From Amycolatopsis solani (GTDB taxonomy: Bacteria; Actinomycetota; Actinomycetes; Mycobacteriales; Pseudonocardiaceae): a stretch of 64,000 bases of DNA. Location: positions 3,782,001-3,846,000 of the forward strand of contig NZ_JAWQJT010000001.1 in the NCBI RefSeq assembly GCF_033441515.1, written 5' to 3'. The notes beneath the pieces were generated by a model. It did not search any database, was not told the origin of the DNA, and saw only the letters and a program-made list of their open reading frames with translations. Below, piece after piece: positions 52,806-61,085 of the stretch (the stretch's first letter is position 1; every line of letters begins with the position of its first letter). The position numbers and the translations under genes are program-made.

Positions 52806-53264
52806 ATGACGACCACCGAACAATCCCGTTTGGACGCGTACTACGGAGAGTTCACCAGCGACAAGGAGAAGGAGGTGCTCCAGGTTCCGCTGCGGCTGGT
52901 GGCGGCGTGGGCGAAGAACGACGCCGACGGCGTCGCCGACGTCTTCCTGGAGGACGGCCTCCTGCTGCTGCCGGGTGACGTGTACAAGGAAGGCCGGGAA
53001 GAGATCCGCATCTTCATGAAGGCCGCCTACGCCGGGCCGTTCAAGAACAGCGGTGTCACCGGGCAGCCGGTCGACCTGCGCTTCGTCACCGACGACGTCG
53101 CGCTGATCCGCACGCACGGCGGCATCCTCGCCGAGGGCGAGACCGAGATCGCGCCCGAGCTGGCCGTCCGCTCGACCTGGATCACCGTCAAGCGCGACGG
53201 GACCTGGTACCTGGCCGGCTACCAGAACAGCCCGCGCGGCGAAGGCGCCACCCTCCGCTGGTAA
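52806..53264 (+). CDS. SgcJ-like NTF2-fold protein, type A copy 1
   Basis: 152 residues from ATG 52806. It follows the SgcJ/EcaC pattern: VPLRLVAAWAKNDADGVADVF, LLPGDVYKEGREEIRIFM, RTHGGILAEGETEIAPEL, ending QNSPRGEGATLRW. The SgcJ family is linked to enediyne clusters, with an NTF2/SnoaL cone fold and an unsettled role. The partner at 57224 shares the same ending, and the following gene is a distinct type B protein, so this is one half of a duplicated two-gene unit. Confidence 0.88.
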   Translation: MTTTEQSRLDAYYGEFTSDKEKEVLQVPLRLVAAWAKNDADGVADVFLEDGLLLLPGDVYKEGREEIRIFMKAAYAGPFKNSGVTGQPVDLRFVTDDVALIRTHGGILAEGETEIAPELAVRSTWITVKRDGTWYLAGYQNSPRGEGATLRW

Positions 53265-53287
53265 CCCCCATCTTCGAGGAGAAACCG

Positions 53288-53743
53288 ATGACTTCCAAGG
53301 CTTCCGACCTGGTCGCCAAGGCCAAGCAGTGGGCCGGCTACTACGGCGACTTCCCGAACGGCGAGGAGGGCGCGGTCTTCACCGTCCCGCTGCGCCTGCG
53401 TGCCGCCTGGGACGCCGGTGACGCCGACGCGCTGGCCGACCTGTTCACCGACGACGGCAGCATGCTGATCGGCGACGAGCAGCTGCGCGGCCGCGACGCG
53501 ATCCGCGCCTACCTGACCGAGCAGTTCGCGGGTGCCTACCGCGGCAGCCGCGTGGCCGACGAGCCGGTACAGGTCAAGTTCCTGGCCGACGGCGTCGCGC
53601 TCGCCATCACCAAGGGCGGCTTCATCAACCAGGGCGAGACCGAAATCGCGCCGGAGAACGAGAACCGGGCCACCTGGGTCGTGCGCAAGGAGGGTGGCGA
53701 CTACAAGCTCGTCTCCCACCAGACCAGCCCGATCCGCGGCTGA
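53288..53743 (+). CDS. SgcJ-like NTF2-fold protein, type B copy 1
   Basis: 151 residues from ATG 53288, 23 bases after the type A gene. It shows VPLRLRAAWDAGDADALADLFTDDG, IGDEQLRGRDAIRAYL, KGGFINQGETEIAPENEN and the ending SHQTSPIRG. The same ending and DEQL segment occur in the type B protein at 57721. A two-gene unit suggests a heteromeric complex, but that is inference. Confidence 0.87.
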   Translation: MTSKASDLVAKAKQWAGYYGDFPNGEEGAVFTVPLRLRAAWDAGDADALADLFTDDGSMLIGDEQLRGRDAIRAYLTEQFAGAYRGSRVADEPVQVKFLADGVALAITKGGFINQGETEIAPENENRATWVVRKEGGDYKLVSHQTSPIRG

Positions 53744-53755
53744 GCCCGCCGCGGT

Positions 53756-53788
53756 GCGAAGGCCACCCCGACGTGGGGTGGCCTTCGC
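53756..53788. terminator. Hairpin after the first SgcJ-like pair
   Basis: GCGAAGGCCACCCC pairs with its exact complement around a five-base loop (GACGT). It lies 12 bases after the type B stop and before the methyltransferase gene. Confidence 0.75.
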
Positions 53789-53888
53789 GCGTGGACTGTC
53801 CACTGTGGTCGCGCACGGGAGAAGTCGACGCCGGGCGCGGGGCGCCGCCACGATGGGTGGCCACAGGCGACGAGCGGAAGGTGATCCC

Positions 53889-54917
53889 GTGGACAGCAAC
53901 CGTCCGGCAAGACTCTCCGACACCGAGCAGGCCGGGATCCGCCTGTTCGAGGAGACACTGGGTTACGTCTATTCCGCGGCATTGCGCGCCGCGGCCGCCG
54001 TCGGCGTCGCCGACCACCTGGCCGATGGCCCGAAGACGGTCGTCGAGCTGGCGCAGGCCACCGGCGCCCACGCGGACAACCTGAACCGCGTCCTGCGCGC
54101 CCTCGCCATGCGCGGGGTGTTCCACGAGGACGACCGGGGGCGGTTCGAGCTGACCCCCGAGGCCGAGCTGCTGCGCTCGGACGTGCCAGGTTCGCTCCGG
54201 TCCGCGGTGCTGACGTTCACCGACAAGACGTTCTGGAACTCGCACGGCGAGCTCGCCCACAGCGTGGAGCACGGCGACGCGTCCTTCGACAAGGTCTTCG
54301 GTACGACGTTCTTCGACTACTTCCGGGACGTCGAGTCGCCCGAGACGTTCTACTCGGGCATGCAGTCGAAGTCCGACTCGGAAAACGCTTCCATCGTCCG
54401 CAACCTGACGTTCCCGGCGGGCGCGACGGTCGTCGACGTCGGTGGCGGGTACGGCGGGCTGCTGCTCGAAGCGCTGCGCGCGGACGACAGCCTGTACGGC
54501 CTCCTGATGGACCTCGGCGACCACGTGGTGTCCGGCCACCGCCTCGGCGAGCTCGGCGACGACGACCGCTGGGAGCTCGTCACCGGCGACTTCTTCGAGG
54601 AGTGCCCGCCGGCCGACGTGTACCTGCTCAAGCACATCATCCACGACTGGAACGACGAGCAGTGCGTGCGCATCCTGCGCAACTGCCGCCGCGCGATGCG
54701 CCCCGGCGGCCGGATCGTGGTGCTGGACACGGTGATCCCGCCGCGCAACGAACCGCACCTCGGCAAGCTGTTCGACATCATGGTCATGTCGATCCTGCCA
54801 GGCCGGGAGCGCACCGAGGAGGAGTTCCGGACGCTGTTCGCGAAGGCCGAGCTGGAGCTGACCCGGGTCCTCGACACCGGGTTCGCGGTGTCGGTCGTCG
54901 AGGCCGTCGCGCGCTGA
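53889..54917 (+). CDS. O-methyltransferase (dimerising class I)
   Basis: 342 residues from GTG 53889, with GGAAGG nine bases before. The N-terminal dimerisation helices (FEETLGYVYSAALRAAAAVGV; LNRVLRALAMRGVFHEDDRG) precede the SAM domain: VVDVGGGYGGLLLEAL, VTGDFFEECPPADVYLLKHIIHDWNDE with a likely catalytic His, and a final EEEFRTLFAKAELELTRV. These plant-caffeate-like O-methyltransferases act on phenolic or sugar hydroxyls. A typical tailoring enzyme for an aromatic side group of an enediyne, for example a benzoate or tyrosine-derived unit; the substrate is inferred. Confidence 0.9.
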   Translation: MDSNRPARLSDTEQAGIRLFEETLGYVYSAALRAAAAVGVADHLADGPKTVVELAQATGAHADNLNRVLRALAMRGVFHEDDRGRFELTPEAELLRSDVPGSLRSAVLTFTDKTFWNSHGELAHSVEHGDASFDKVFGTTFFDYFRDVESPETFYSGMQSKSDSENASIVRNLTFPAGATVVDVGGGYGGLLLEALRADDSLYGLLMDLGDHVVSGHRLGELGDDDRWELVTGDFFEECPPADVYLLKHIIHDWNDEQCVRILRNCRRAMRPGGRIVVLDTVIPPRNEPHLGKLFDIMVMSILPGRERTEEEFRTLFAKAELELTRVLDTGFAVSVVEAVAR

Positions 54918-54931
54918 TCGACTCGGGAAGG

Positions 54932-54975
54932 TCGTGAGTGTTTAGTCGGGTTCTAACCCGACTAAACACTCACGA
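54932..54975. terminator. Hairpin between convergent methyltransferase and acyl-CoA oxidase genes
   Basis: Perfect 21-base arms around CT; centre GTCGGGTTCTAACCCGAC. The last bases overlap the 3' end of the convergent gene. Confidence 0.85.
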
Positions 54976-56487
54976 GCCCGCACCGGCCAGCAGGTGCGCG
55001 AACGCGGTGGGGTCCTGGTGCAGGCGGCGGCAGAGCTCGTTGAGCCGCTCCGGCAGGCCGAGGACCTGCTCGGCGGTCAGCAGCCCGTGGGCCAGGAACC
55101 AGCCCGCGTGCGCCTCGATCTCCTCGAGGCAGTGCAGCTCGTACAAGTCCGGCGGTAGCTCCCCGGACACGACCTCCGCCGTCCGGCGGGCCGAGTGCGC
55201 GGACACGAAACGCAGGGCCAGTTCCGAACGCGCGTTCCAGTCGGCGAACGTCCTGTCGAGACCGGCCGTGAGTTCGTTGTGCAGCAACCGTTCCCGGTGC
55301 CGGAAGAGCGTGACCCACTCGTCCGCGCCCGGCTCGTCGGCGGGCGGCGTGTAGTCCTGGCCCGACGCCATCGTCCAGGCCGCGTCCAGCCCGATCAGCC
55401 GGTTGTCGCCGCCGGCTGACTGGAAGGCCAGCGTCAGGCCCTGGTAGCCGATCAGCCGGTGTTCGGAGAAGAACCCGGCAGTCCCGCTCGCGGACCGGGC
55501 GCGGTGCACGGCGTCGTCGGCCAGCGAAGTGACCGCGACCTTGGTCAGGCCCAGCTCGCGGTGGACGCCGGGAGGCGCGCCGAAGGACCAGTAGCGGCCG
55601 GTCTCGCGCCGGGCCAGCGTCGTCGCCGCCAGCGCCGAGGCCAGCGCGCCGAACAGCAGGCGCTGCTGGTTGAGGTGATCGATCGCGGGGATTTCGCCGG
55701 CCAGCCGGTCGAGCGTCCGGCGGCGGCCGGCGCGCTCGAGGGCGAGCGAGACGCTCGCGCGCGCGACCGCGGCGAGGCCGGCGGTGATCGCGCCCCAGCC
55801 GAAGCGGCCCATGCTCATCGTGCGCCGGCCGCGGGCGCCCGCGTCGGCCAGCGGGTCGTGGAAGGTGCCGTCCGCGGTGATCGACGCGCCGTCGCGCAGC
55901 CAGCGCCGGTAGGGGACGCGGACCCGGTCGAACCGGACCGTCGCGTAGTCCAGCGGCAGCAACGCCGTCGGCGGGCACGGCTCGATCGTGACGCCGGGGC
56001 ACGGGCCGCGCTCGTCGCGCACCGGGACCAGGAACAGCGCGGTGCCGTGCGCGGAGCCGCCGGTCACGAGCCGGGCGCTGACGACGGCGAGCGTCGGCAA
56101 CCCCGCCGGGCCGAAGGTGGCCGGGTACTTCGCCGCGCCGGGAACCGGGGTCGACAGCGCGAACTCCCGCGTCGCCGGGTCGAAGACGGCCTCGGTGTGC
56201 GTGCCGGAGTTGCTGTTGGCGTGGCCCAGTTCGGCGAGCAGCGCGGCGCCGGCCCACCGCCCGGAGACCAGGCCCGCCACGTCCTCTTCGGCCGCGCCCT
56301 GGTCGAGCGCGGCACCGGTGGCCATGCAGTGGTGCAGGAACAGCAGGAAGAACTCGCCGGGGTCGCGCACCGCGCTCGCTTCGAGCAGCGACCGCAGGCG
56401 AAGGGGGTCGTGCAGCAGCGGCCGGTCGGCGGCGAGCGCGGCCCGCAGGCGCGCTTCCGGCGGCTCCTCGGTGCGCAAGGGAATCAT
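54970..56487 (-). CDS. Acyl-CoA oxidase-like flavoprotein
   Basis: 505 residues from ATG 56487. The overall form is that of acyl-CoA oxidases: LGHANSNSGTHTEAVFDPATREFAL with the FAD-side Thr, an N-terminal helical region, and a long C-terminal helical half with FQSAGGDNRLIGLDAAWTMASGQ, which includes an oxidase-type cofactor contact. It probably takes acyl-CoA or a carrier-bound acyl group and introduces a double bond. It could belong to beta-oxidation of a polyketide starter or to tailoring; context does not decide. Nothing suggests truncation. Confidence 0.82.
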   Translation of the reverse strand: MIPLRTEEPPEARLRAALAADRPLLHDPLRLRSLLEASAVRDPGEFFLLFLHHCMATGAALDQGAAEEDVAGLVSGRWAGAALLAELGHANSNSGTHTEAVFDPATREFALSTPVPGAAKYPATFGPAGLPTLAVVSARLVTGGSAHGTALFLVPVRDERGPCPGVTIEPCPPTALLPLDYATVRFDRVRVPYRRWLRDGASITADGTFHDPLADAGARGRRTMSMGRFGWGAITAGLAAVARASVSLALERAGRRRTLDRLAGEIPAIDHLNQQRLLFGALASALAATTLARRETGRYWSFGAPPGVHRELGLTKVAVTSLADDAVHRARSASGTAGFFSEHRLIGYQGLTLAFQSAGGDNRLIGLDAAWTMASGQDYTPPADEPGADEWVTLFRHRERLLHNELTAGLDRTFADWNARSELALRFVSAHSARRTAEVVSGELPPDLYELHCLEEIEAHAGWFLAHGLLTAEQVLGLPERLNELCRRLHQDPTAFAHLLAGAGS

Positions 56488-56661
56488 GTCCGCCCTTTCC
56501 GCGGGCCGGGAGCACTCCACTGTCGCACGGTAACCGGGGCGGGCACGGCGCACTACTCCGAGAATGCCGGGTACGTTCGGTGATTCGCCCGGAAGGTGGC
56601 AGCGCCCGCCGCGACGGTGCCATTCTCGGTCATTCCACACCTACTCTCCACAGGAGTGACC

Positions 56662-57135
56662 GTGACTTCGGAAACCACGCTGACCAGAGAACTTTACGAC
56701 GGGTTGCAACTCGTCGAGTTCGACCGCTGGGACGCCATCATCGCCGACGACGTCCTCATCAACAGCCCGGCCCAGTTCGGGCAAATCGGCCTGGGGGCAC
56801 TGAAGGAATGGGCGAAGTGGTTCGTGCGCCTCGGCAAGCGCATCGACCTCGTCGACGAGCACCTCGCCCTCGACGAACAGGGGAACGGGCGGGGTTTCAT
56901 CGTCTTCACCCTGCACTGGAAACACGACGAGCCGTTCTTCCACATCGGGCCGACCGGCCGCGAGGGAACGTCCGTGGAAACAATTGTGCTGAAGATCGAG
57001 GACCACCGCATTGCGCAGATCGACGTCGCGAGCAACACCGTCGACCTCGTCCTCTACCTGACGCAGCGCGGCTGGCCGTACCCGCACAACGTGCGCCCGG
57101 AGCCGCTCGTCGCCGGCCTCGACCGGAGCGCGTGA
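56662..57135 (+). CDS. SnoaL-like NTF2-fold protein
   Basis: 157 residues from GTG 56662, with GGAG five bases before (a GTG at 56656 is also in frame). It has LYDGLQLVEFDRWDAIIADDVLINSP, GALKEWAKWFVRLG and VLKIEDHRIAQIDVAS, the cone-fold pattern of SnoaL/ketosteroid isomerase proteins. It lacks the SgcJ endings seen in its neighbours, so it is a third type. It lies 88 bases before the second SgcJ-like pair. Confidence 0.75.
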   Translation: MTSETTLTRELYDGLQLVEFDRWDAIIADDVLINSPAQFGQIGLGALKEWAKWFVRLGKRIDLVDEHLALDEQGNGRGFIVFTLHWKHDEPFFHIGPTGREGTSVETIVLKIEDHRIAQIDVASNTVDLVLYLTQRGWPYPHNVRPEPLVAGLDRSA

Positions 57136-57223
57136 CGTAGCGGCAATGCAGAAGGCGCCGGGTCACGGGGTGAGCGCCGATGATGGGCGGGACCCGTCCG
57201 CTGACGCGAAAGAGGAGGACCCG

Positions 57224-57691
57224 GTGTCCGCTGAAGTCGACGCGTCGTCCGCGTTGGACGACTACTACGGCCCGTTCACGAGCGAGCGGGAAAAGGAAGT
57301 GCTGGGTGTCCCGCTGCGGCTGGTGGAAGCCTGGGCACGCAACGACGTCGACGCGGTCGTCGACGTCTTCACCAAGGACGGCACCCTGATCCTGCCGGGT
57401 GACGTCTACAAGGTCGGCCGCGACGAGATCCGCCCGTTCCTGGCGGCCGCGTTCGCCGGCCCGTTCAAGGGCTCGCGGATCACCGGCAAGCCGGTGGACC
57501 TGCGGATCGTGAACGACACCGTCGCGCTGATCCGCACGCACGGCGGCATCCTGGCGCCGGGGGAGACCGAGATCTCGCCGGAGCTCGCCGTCCGCTCGAC
57601 CTGGACGGTCAAGAAGGAAGAAGACGGCGTGTGGTACCTCGCCGGCTACCAGAACAGCCCGCGCGGCACCGGCGCGACCCTCCGCTGGTGA
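57224..57691 (+). CDS. SgcJ-like NTF2-fold protein, type A copy 2
   Basis: 155 residues from GTG 57224, with AGAGGAGG before it. It is closely similar to the protein at 52806 (VPLRLVEAWARNDVDAVVDVF, LPGDVYKVGRDEIRPFL, RTHGGILAPGETEISPEL, ending QNSPRGTGATLRW). Followed by a type B copy 29 bases on, repeating the order of the first pair. The conserved surface pattern suggests the same role as copy 1. Confidence 0.88.
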   Translation: MSAEVDASSALDDYYGPFTSEREKEVLGVPLRLVEAWARNDVDAVVDVFTKDGTLILPGDVYKVGRDEIRPFLAAAFAGPFKGSRITGKPVDLRIVNDTVALIRTHGGILAPGETEISPELAVRSTWTVKKEEDGVWYLAGYQNSPRGTGATLRW

Positions 57692-57720
57692 ACACCCGGA
57701 ACACCGACGAAGGAGCCGCA

Positions 57721-58182
57721 ATGCCCGCCACCGCAACGGAGATCCTCGCCTCGTACGGGGTCGAGGAGGACACGGAGTTCTACCGCGAGTTCGACGACCC
57801 GCGCGACCGCGCCGCGCTCACCGTGCCGCTGCGCATCACGCACGCCTGGAAGACCAACGACGCGGACGAGTTCGCGAGCGTCTTCACCGAGAACGGCAGC
57901 CTGCTCATGCAGGACGAGCAGCTGACCAGCCGGGAGCAGATCCGCGCCTACATGCAGGCGGGCTTCGACGGCCCGCTGGCCGGCGCGCACGTCAAGGGCT
58001 GGCCGCTGCAGGTCACGTTCCTGGCCGAGGACACCGCGCTGGTGATCACCCAGGGCGGCATCATCCTCGACGGCGAGACCGAAACCGCGCCGGCGCGCCA
58101 GATCCGCGCCACCTGGATCGTGGTGGAGCGCGACGGCGAGTGGTCGCTCCTGTCGCACCAGAGCAGCCCGATCCGCGGCTGA
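57721..58182 (+). CDS. SgcJ-like NTF2-fold protein, type B copy 2
   Basis: 153 residues from ATG 57721, after GAAGGAG. It shares VPLRITHAWKTNDADEFASVFTENG, QDEQLTSREQIRAYM and the ending SHQSSPIRG with the type B protein at 53288. More diverged than the type A copies are from each other, which may mean relaxed or shifted selection. Confidence 0.87.
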   Translation: MPATATEILASYGVEEDTEFYREFDDPRDRAALTVPLRITHAWKTNDADEFASVFTENGSLLMQDEQLTSREQIRAYMQAGFDGPLAGAHVKGWPLQVTFLAEDTALVITQGGIILDGETETAPARQIRATWIVVERDGEWSLLSHQSSPIRG

Positions 58183-58198
58183 GCACCGCTCCGGCCGC

Positions 58199-58238
58199 AC
58201 CGGCGGCGTGCTCCGCAATCGCGGAGGTGCGCCGCCGG
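58199..58238. terminator. Imperfect hairpin after the second SgcJ-like pair
   Basis: GC-rich arms (CCGGCGGCG ... CTCCGC and GCGGAG ... CGCCGCCGG) can pair with small bulges around AATC. It lies between the type B gene and the flavin monooxygenase gene. Confidence 0.5.
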
Positions 58239-58295
58239 AGCGGGTAAGCGGATTCTCGATCCGACGCCGCACGTGGAAACCCGGAAGGACCACCG

Positions 58296-59483
58296 ATGAC
58301 GACGAACGTCCCCGTCCCTTCGCGCGAGGAACTGGTCCGCCGGGCCCAGGACCTGGTGCCCCTCCTGCAGAAGAACGCCCTGTGGCACGAAGAGAACCGC
58401 CGCCTGCACGACGACACGCTCGAGGCGCTGGGCGACGCCGGGTTCTTCAAGCTGCGCGTGCCGAAGCGCTACGGCGGGTTCGAGGTCGACACCGCCACCC
58501 TGAACGCGGTGCTCGTGGAGCTCGCGCGCGGTGACGGCGCCGTCGGCTGGACGACGTCGGTGTGGAACATCCCCGGCTGGATGGTCGGCATGTTCCCGGA
58601 CGCGGTCCAGGACGAGGTCTACTCGACGCCGGACGTCCGCGTCTGCGGCACGCTCAGCCCGGGTGGGCAGGCCGTGCCGACCGACGGCGGCTACGTCGTC
58701 AACGGCCGCTGGGGGTTCATCAGCGGCGCGCTGCACAGCCACTGGCAGGAGATCATCGCCATCGCCCCGACGCCGGACGGCCAGGGCATGTGGCCGGTCG
58801 CCGCGCTGGTGCCGCTGAGCGATCTGCAGGTCATCGACGACTGGTACACGATGGGCATGGCCGGCTCCGGCAGCGTGACGACCGCGGCCAACGACCTGTT
58901 CGTGCCCGCCGAGCGCGTCATCCCGCTGGTCTCGATCCTGCAGGGCCAGAGCCACTCGCCGGCCAGCGCCGAGCTGCCGATCTACCGGAACCCCTTGCTG
59001 GGCGTGGCGAACGCGTCTTCGGCGGGCACGGCGATCGGGCTGGCCGAGGCGGCGATGGAGAACTTCCTCGAGCGCGTCGGCACCCGCAAGATCACCTACA
59101 CCGACTACGCGCACCAGGCCGAGGCGCCCGTCACGCACCTCAAGGTCGCCGAGGCCCGGCTGCAGATCGACCAGGCCGCCTTCCACGCGGACCGGATCAC
59201 CCGCACCGCCGACGAGAAGGCCGCGACGGGCGGGGAGTGGTCGCTGCTCGAGCGCGCCCGCACCCGCGCGGACATCGGCGCGATCTGCCGGCTCACCAAG
59301 TCGGCGGTGGACGCGCTGAGCCTCGCCAGCGGTGGTTCGTCGGCCTACACCAGCGTGCCGATCCAGCGCATCGCCCGCGACATCCACGTGGTGAACCTGC
59401 ACGCGCTGATGGCGCCCGACACGAACAACGAGCTCTACGGCCGGGTCCTGCTCGGCCTGGAACCCAACACGCAGTACATCTGA
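58296..59483 (+). CDS. Acyl-CoA dehydrogenase-fold flavin monooxygenase (group D)
   Basis: 395 residues from ATG 58296. The fold is clear from FFKLRVPKRYGGFEVDTATL, VVNGRWGFISGALHSHW and MGMAGSGSVTTAANDLFVPAER, the last typical of HpaB/HsaA/ActVA-like monooxygenases rather than dehydrogenases. No catalytic Glu of dehydrogenases is seen at the expected place. Such enzymes hydroxylate using reduced flavin supplied by a reductase, here probably the E6-like protein at 40901. A hydroxylation of an aromatic or core carbon is likely. Confidence 0.83.
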   Translation: MTTNVPVPSREELVRRAQDLVPLLQKNALWHEENRRLHDDTLEALGDAGFFKLRVPKRYGGFEVDTATLNAVLVELARGDGAVGWTTSVWNIPGWMVGMFPDAVQDEVYSTPDVRVCGTLSPGGQAVPTDGGYVVNGRWGFISGALHSHWQEIIAIAPTPDGQGMWPVAALVPLSDLQVIDDWYTMGMAGSGSVTTAANDLFVPAERVIPLVSILQGQSHSPASAELPIYRNPLLGVANASSAGTAIGLAEAAMENFLERVGTRKITYTDYAHQAEAPVTHLKVAEARLQIDQAAFHADRITRTADEKAATGGEWSLLERARTRADIGAICRLTKSAVDALSLASGGSSAYTSVPIQRIARDIHVVNLHALMAPDTNNELYGRVLLGLEPNTQYI

Positions 59484-59558
59484 GCGCCCGCACCGGCGGA
59501 GAAGTCCCCGACCGACCGCCGGGTACGGTGAAAACGGTTTCGGAAAGTGTTGTGTGCC

Positions 59559-59580
59559 AACGTTCCTGGGGCGAATAACG
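59559..59580 (+). promoter_or_regulatory. Second copy of the TGGGGCGAATAACG element
   Basis: AACGTT (59559) and TGGGGCGAATAACG (59567) repeat the element at 45887 with three fewer bases in the middle, so the inverted repeat is reduced to CGTT/AACG. It ends 12 bases before ATG 59593 and should control the aminotransferase-GMC operon. Confidence 0.55.
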
Positions 59581-59592
59581 TCGTCTCCTCTC

Positions 59593-60990
59593 ATGATTGG
59601 ACTGAAAGCCGTGACCACACCTGGGATCCCGCCGTTGTCCGCCCCGGCCGCGGAGCTCGAAGACCTCGACCGCAAGCACCTGGTCCGCTCGATGCACCGC
59701 GGTGACATCACCGACCGCCTGGTCATCGTCAAGGGGCAGGGAAGCACGGTCTGGGACGCGCGCGGCAACGAACTCCTCGACGCCGCCGGCGGCGGGGTCT
59801 GGCACTCGCCGCTCGGTCACGGCCGCGCCGACCTCGCCGAGGTCGCCGCGAAGCAGATCAAGGAGATCGAGTTCTTCACGAGCCTCCTCGAGTTCACCAA
59901 CGAGAAGGCGATCCGGCTCGCCGAGCGGCTCGCGCAGCTCGCGCCGGCCGGCATCAACCGGGTCGCCTTCTCCAGCGGTGGCTCGGAAGCGGTGGAGACG
60001 GCGATCAAGGCCGCCCGGCTCTACCACACCCGCAAGGGTTCGCCGGACCGCACGTGGATCCTCGCCCGGCACTACTCGTTCCACGGCGCGACCTACGGCA
60101 GCGGCACCGCGACCGGCTTCCCGCCCATGCAGGCCGGCGTCGGCCCGAACCTGCCGCACGTCGAGAAGCTCTCCCCGCCCTACCCGTACCGCGCGAAGCA
60201 GCTCTACGGTGACGTCGACCCGACCGACTTCCTGGTCAAGGAGCTCGAGGACACCATCGAGCGGATCGGCGCGGGCAACATCGCGGCCATGATCGGCGAG
60301 CCGATCATGGCGGGCGGCGGCGTCCTGGCCCCGCCGGCCGGCTACTGGAAGCGCGTGCGCGAGGTCCTGAGCAAGAACGGGATCCTGCTGATCGCGGACG
60401 AGGTCGTCACGGCGTTCGGCCGGATCGGCTCGTGGTTCGAGTCGGCCAACCAGGGCATGGACGCGGACATCATCACCGCGGCCAAGGGCATCGCCGGCGG
60501 GTACGCGCCGCTGGGCGCCACCCTGATGACCGACGACATCGCCGACACCCTGATCGGCGACGGCGGCTTCTTCCACGGCTACACCTTCCAGGGGCACCCG
60601 GTCGCCTGCGCCCTCGGCCTGGCGACGCTCGACATCATCGAGCGCGAAGGCCTGCTGGAGAACGCGCGGCGCATCCAGGGCTGGTTCGAGGAGGGGCTGG
60701 CCCCGGCGCGTGACCTGCCGAACGTCGGCGACGTCCGGATCGAGGGCACCCTCGCCGCCCTCGAACTGGTCGCCGACAAGGAGACGACGATCCCGCTCGA
60801 CTGGTCGCAGGTCGAGGCGGTCGCGTTCGAGACGCGCAAGGTCCACGGCGTGATCGCCCGGCCGTACGGGCACAACTTCGTGCTCGCGCCGCCGCTGGTG
60901 TTCACCGAGGCGGAGGCGCGCCGGGCGACCGCGGCGGTCGTCGAGGTCGTGTCGCGGCTGCGTCCGGACGGCACGCTCGCGCCGCGCTGA
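59593..60990 (+). CDS. Class III PLP-dependent aminotransferase
   Basis: 465 residues from ATG 59593; a GTG at 59611 is the other possible start. Class III motifs: GGVWHSPLGHGRADLAEV, SSGGSEAVETAIKAARLYH, HYSFHGATYGSG, LLIADEVVTAFGRIGSWF and the PLP lysine K298 in TAAKGIAGGYAPLGA, then YTFQGHPVACALGLA. It transfers an amino group to a ketone or aldehyde. Together with the two GMC oxidoreductases that follow, an alcohol could be oxidised to a carbonyl and aminated, for example to make an amino sugar or amino side chain; this is inference. Confidence 0.9.
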   Translation: MIGLKAVTTPGIPPLSAPAAELEDLDRKHLVRSMHRGDITDRLVIVKGQGSTVWDARGNELLDAAGGGVWHSPLGHGRADLAEVAAKQIKEIEFFTSLLEFTNEKAIRLAERLAQLAPAGINRVAFSSGGSEAVETAIKAARLYHTRKGSPDRTWILARHYSFHGATYGSGTATGFPPMQAGVGPNLPHVEKLSPPYPYRAKQLYGDVDPTDFLVKELEDTIERIGAGNIAAMIGEPIMAGGGVLAPPAGYWKRVREVLSKNGILLIADEVVTAFGRIGSWFESANQGMDADIITAAKGIAGGYAPLGATLMTDDIADTLIGDGGFFHGYTFQGHPVACALGLATLDIIEREGLLENARRIQGWFEEGLAPARDLPNVGDVRIEGTLAALELVADKETTIPLDWSQVEAVAFETRKVHGVIARPYGHNFVLAPPLVFTEAEARRATAAVVEVVSRLRPDGTLAPR

Positions 60991-61085
60991 CCCCCGTGGG
61001 GTGGCGGGCGCGAGCCCGCCGCCCCGCCCGCCGAGCTCCGGCAGCGAGCTCGACCCCGATCCACCTTCTGGAGCTTGGAGAGCAG

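Noticed and set aside
59554..59592. N-terminal extension of the aminotransferase to 59554
   Set aside because: It would read through the conserved TGGGGCGAATAACG element, which at its other copy is non-coding, and adds residues outside the family pattern.
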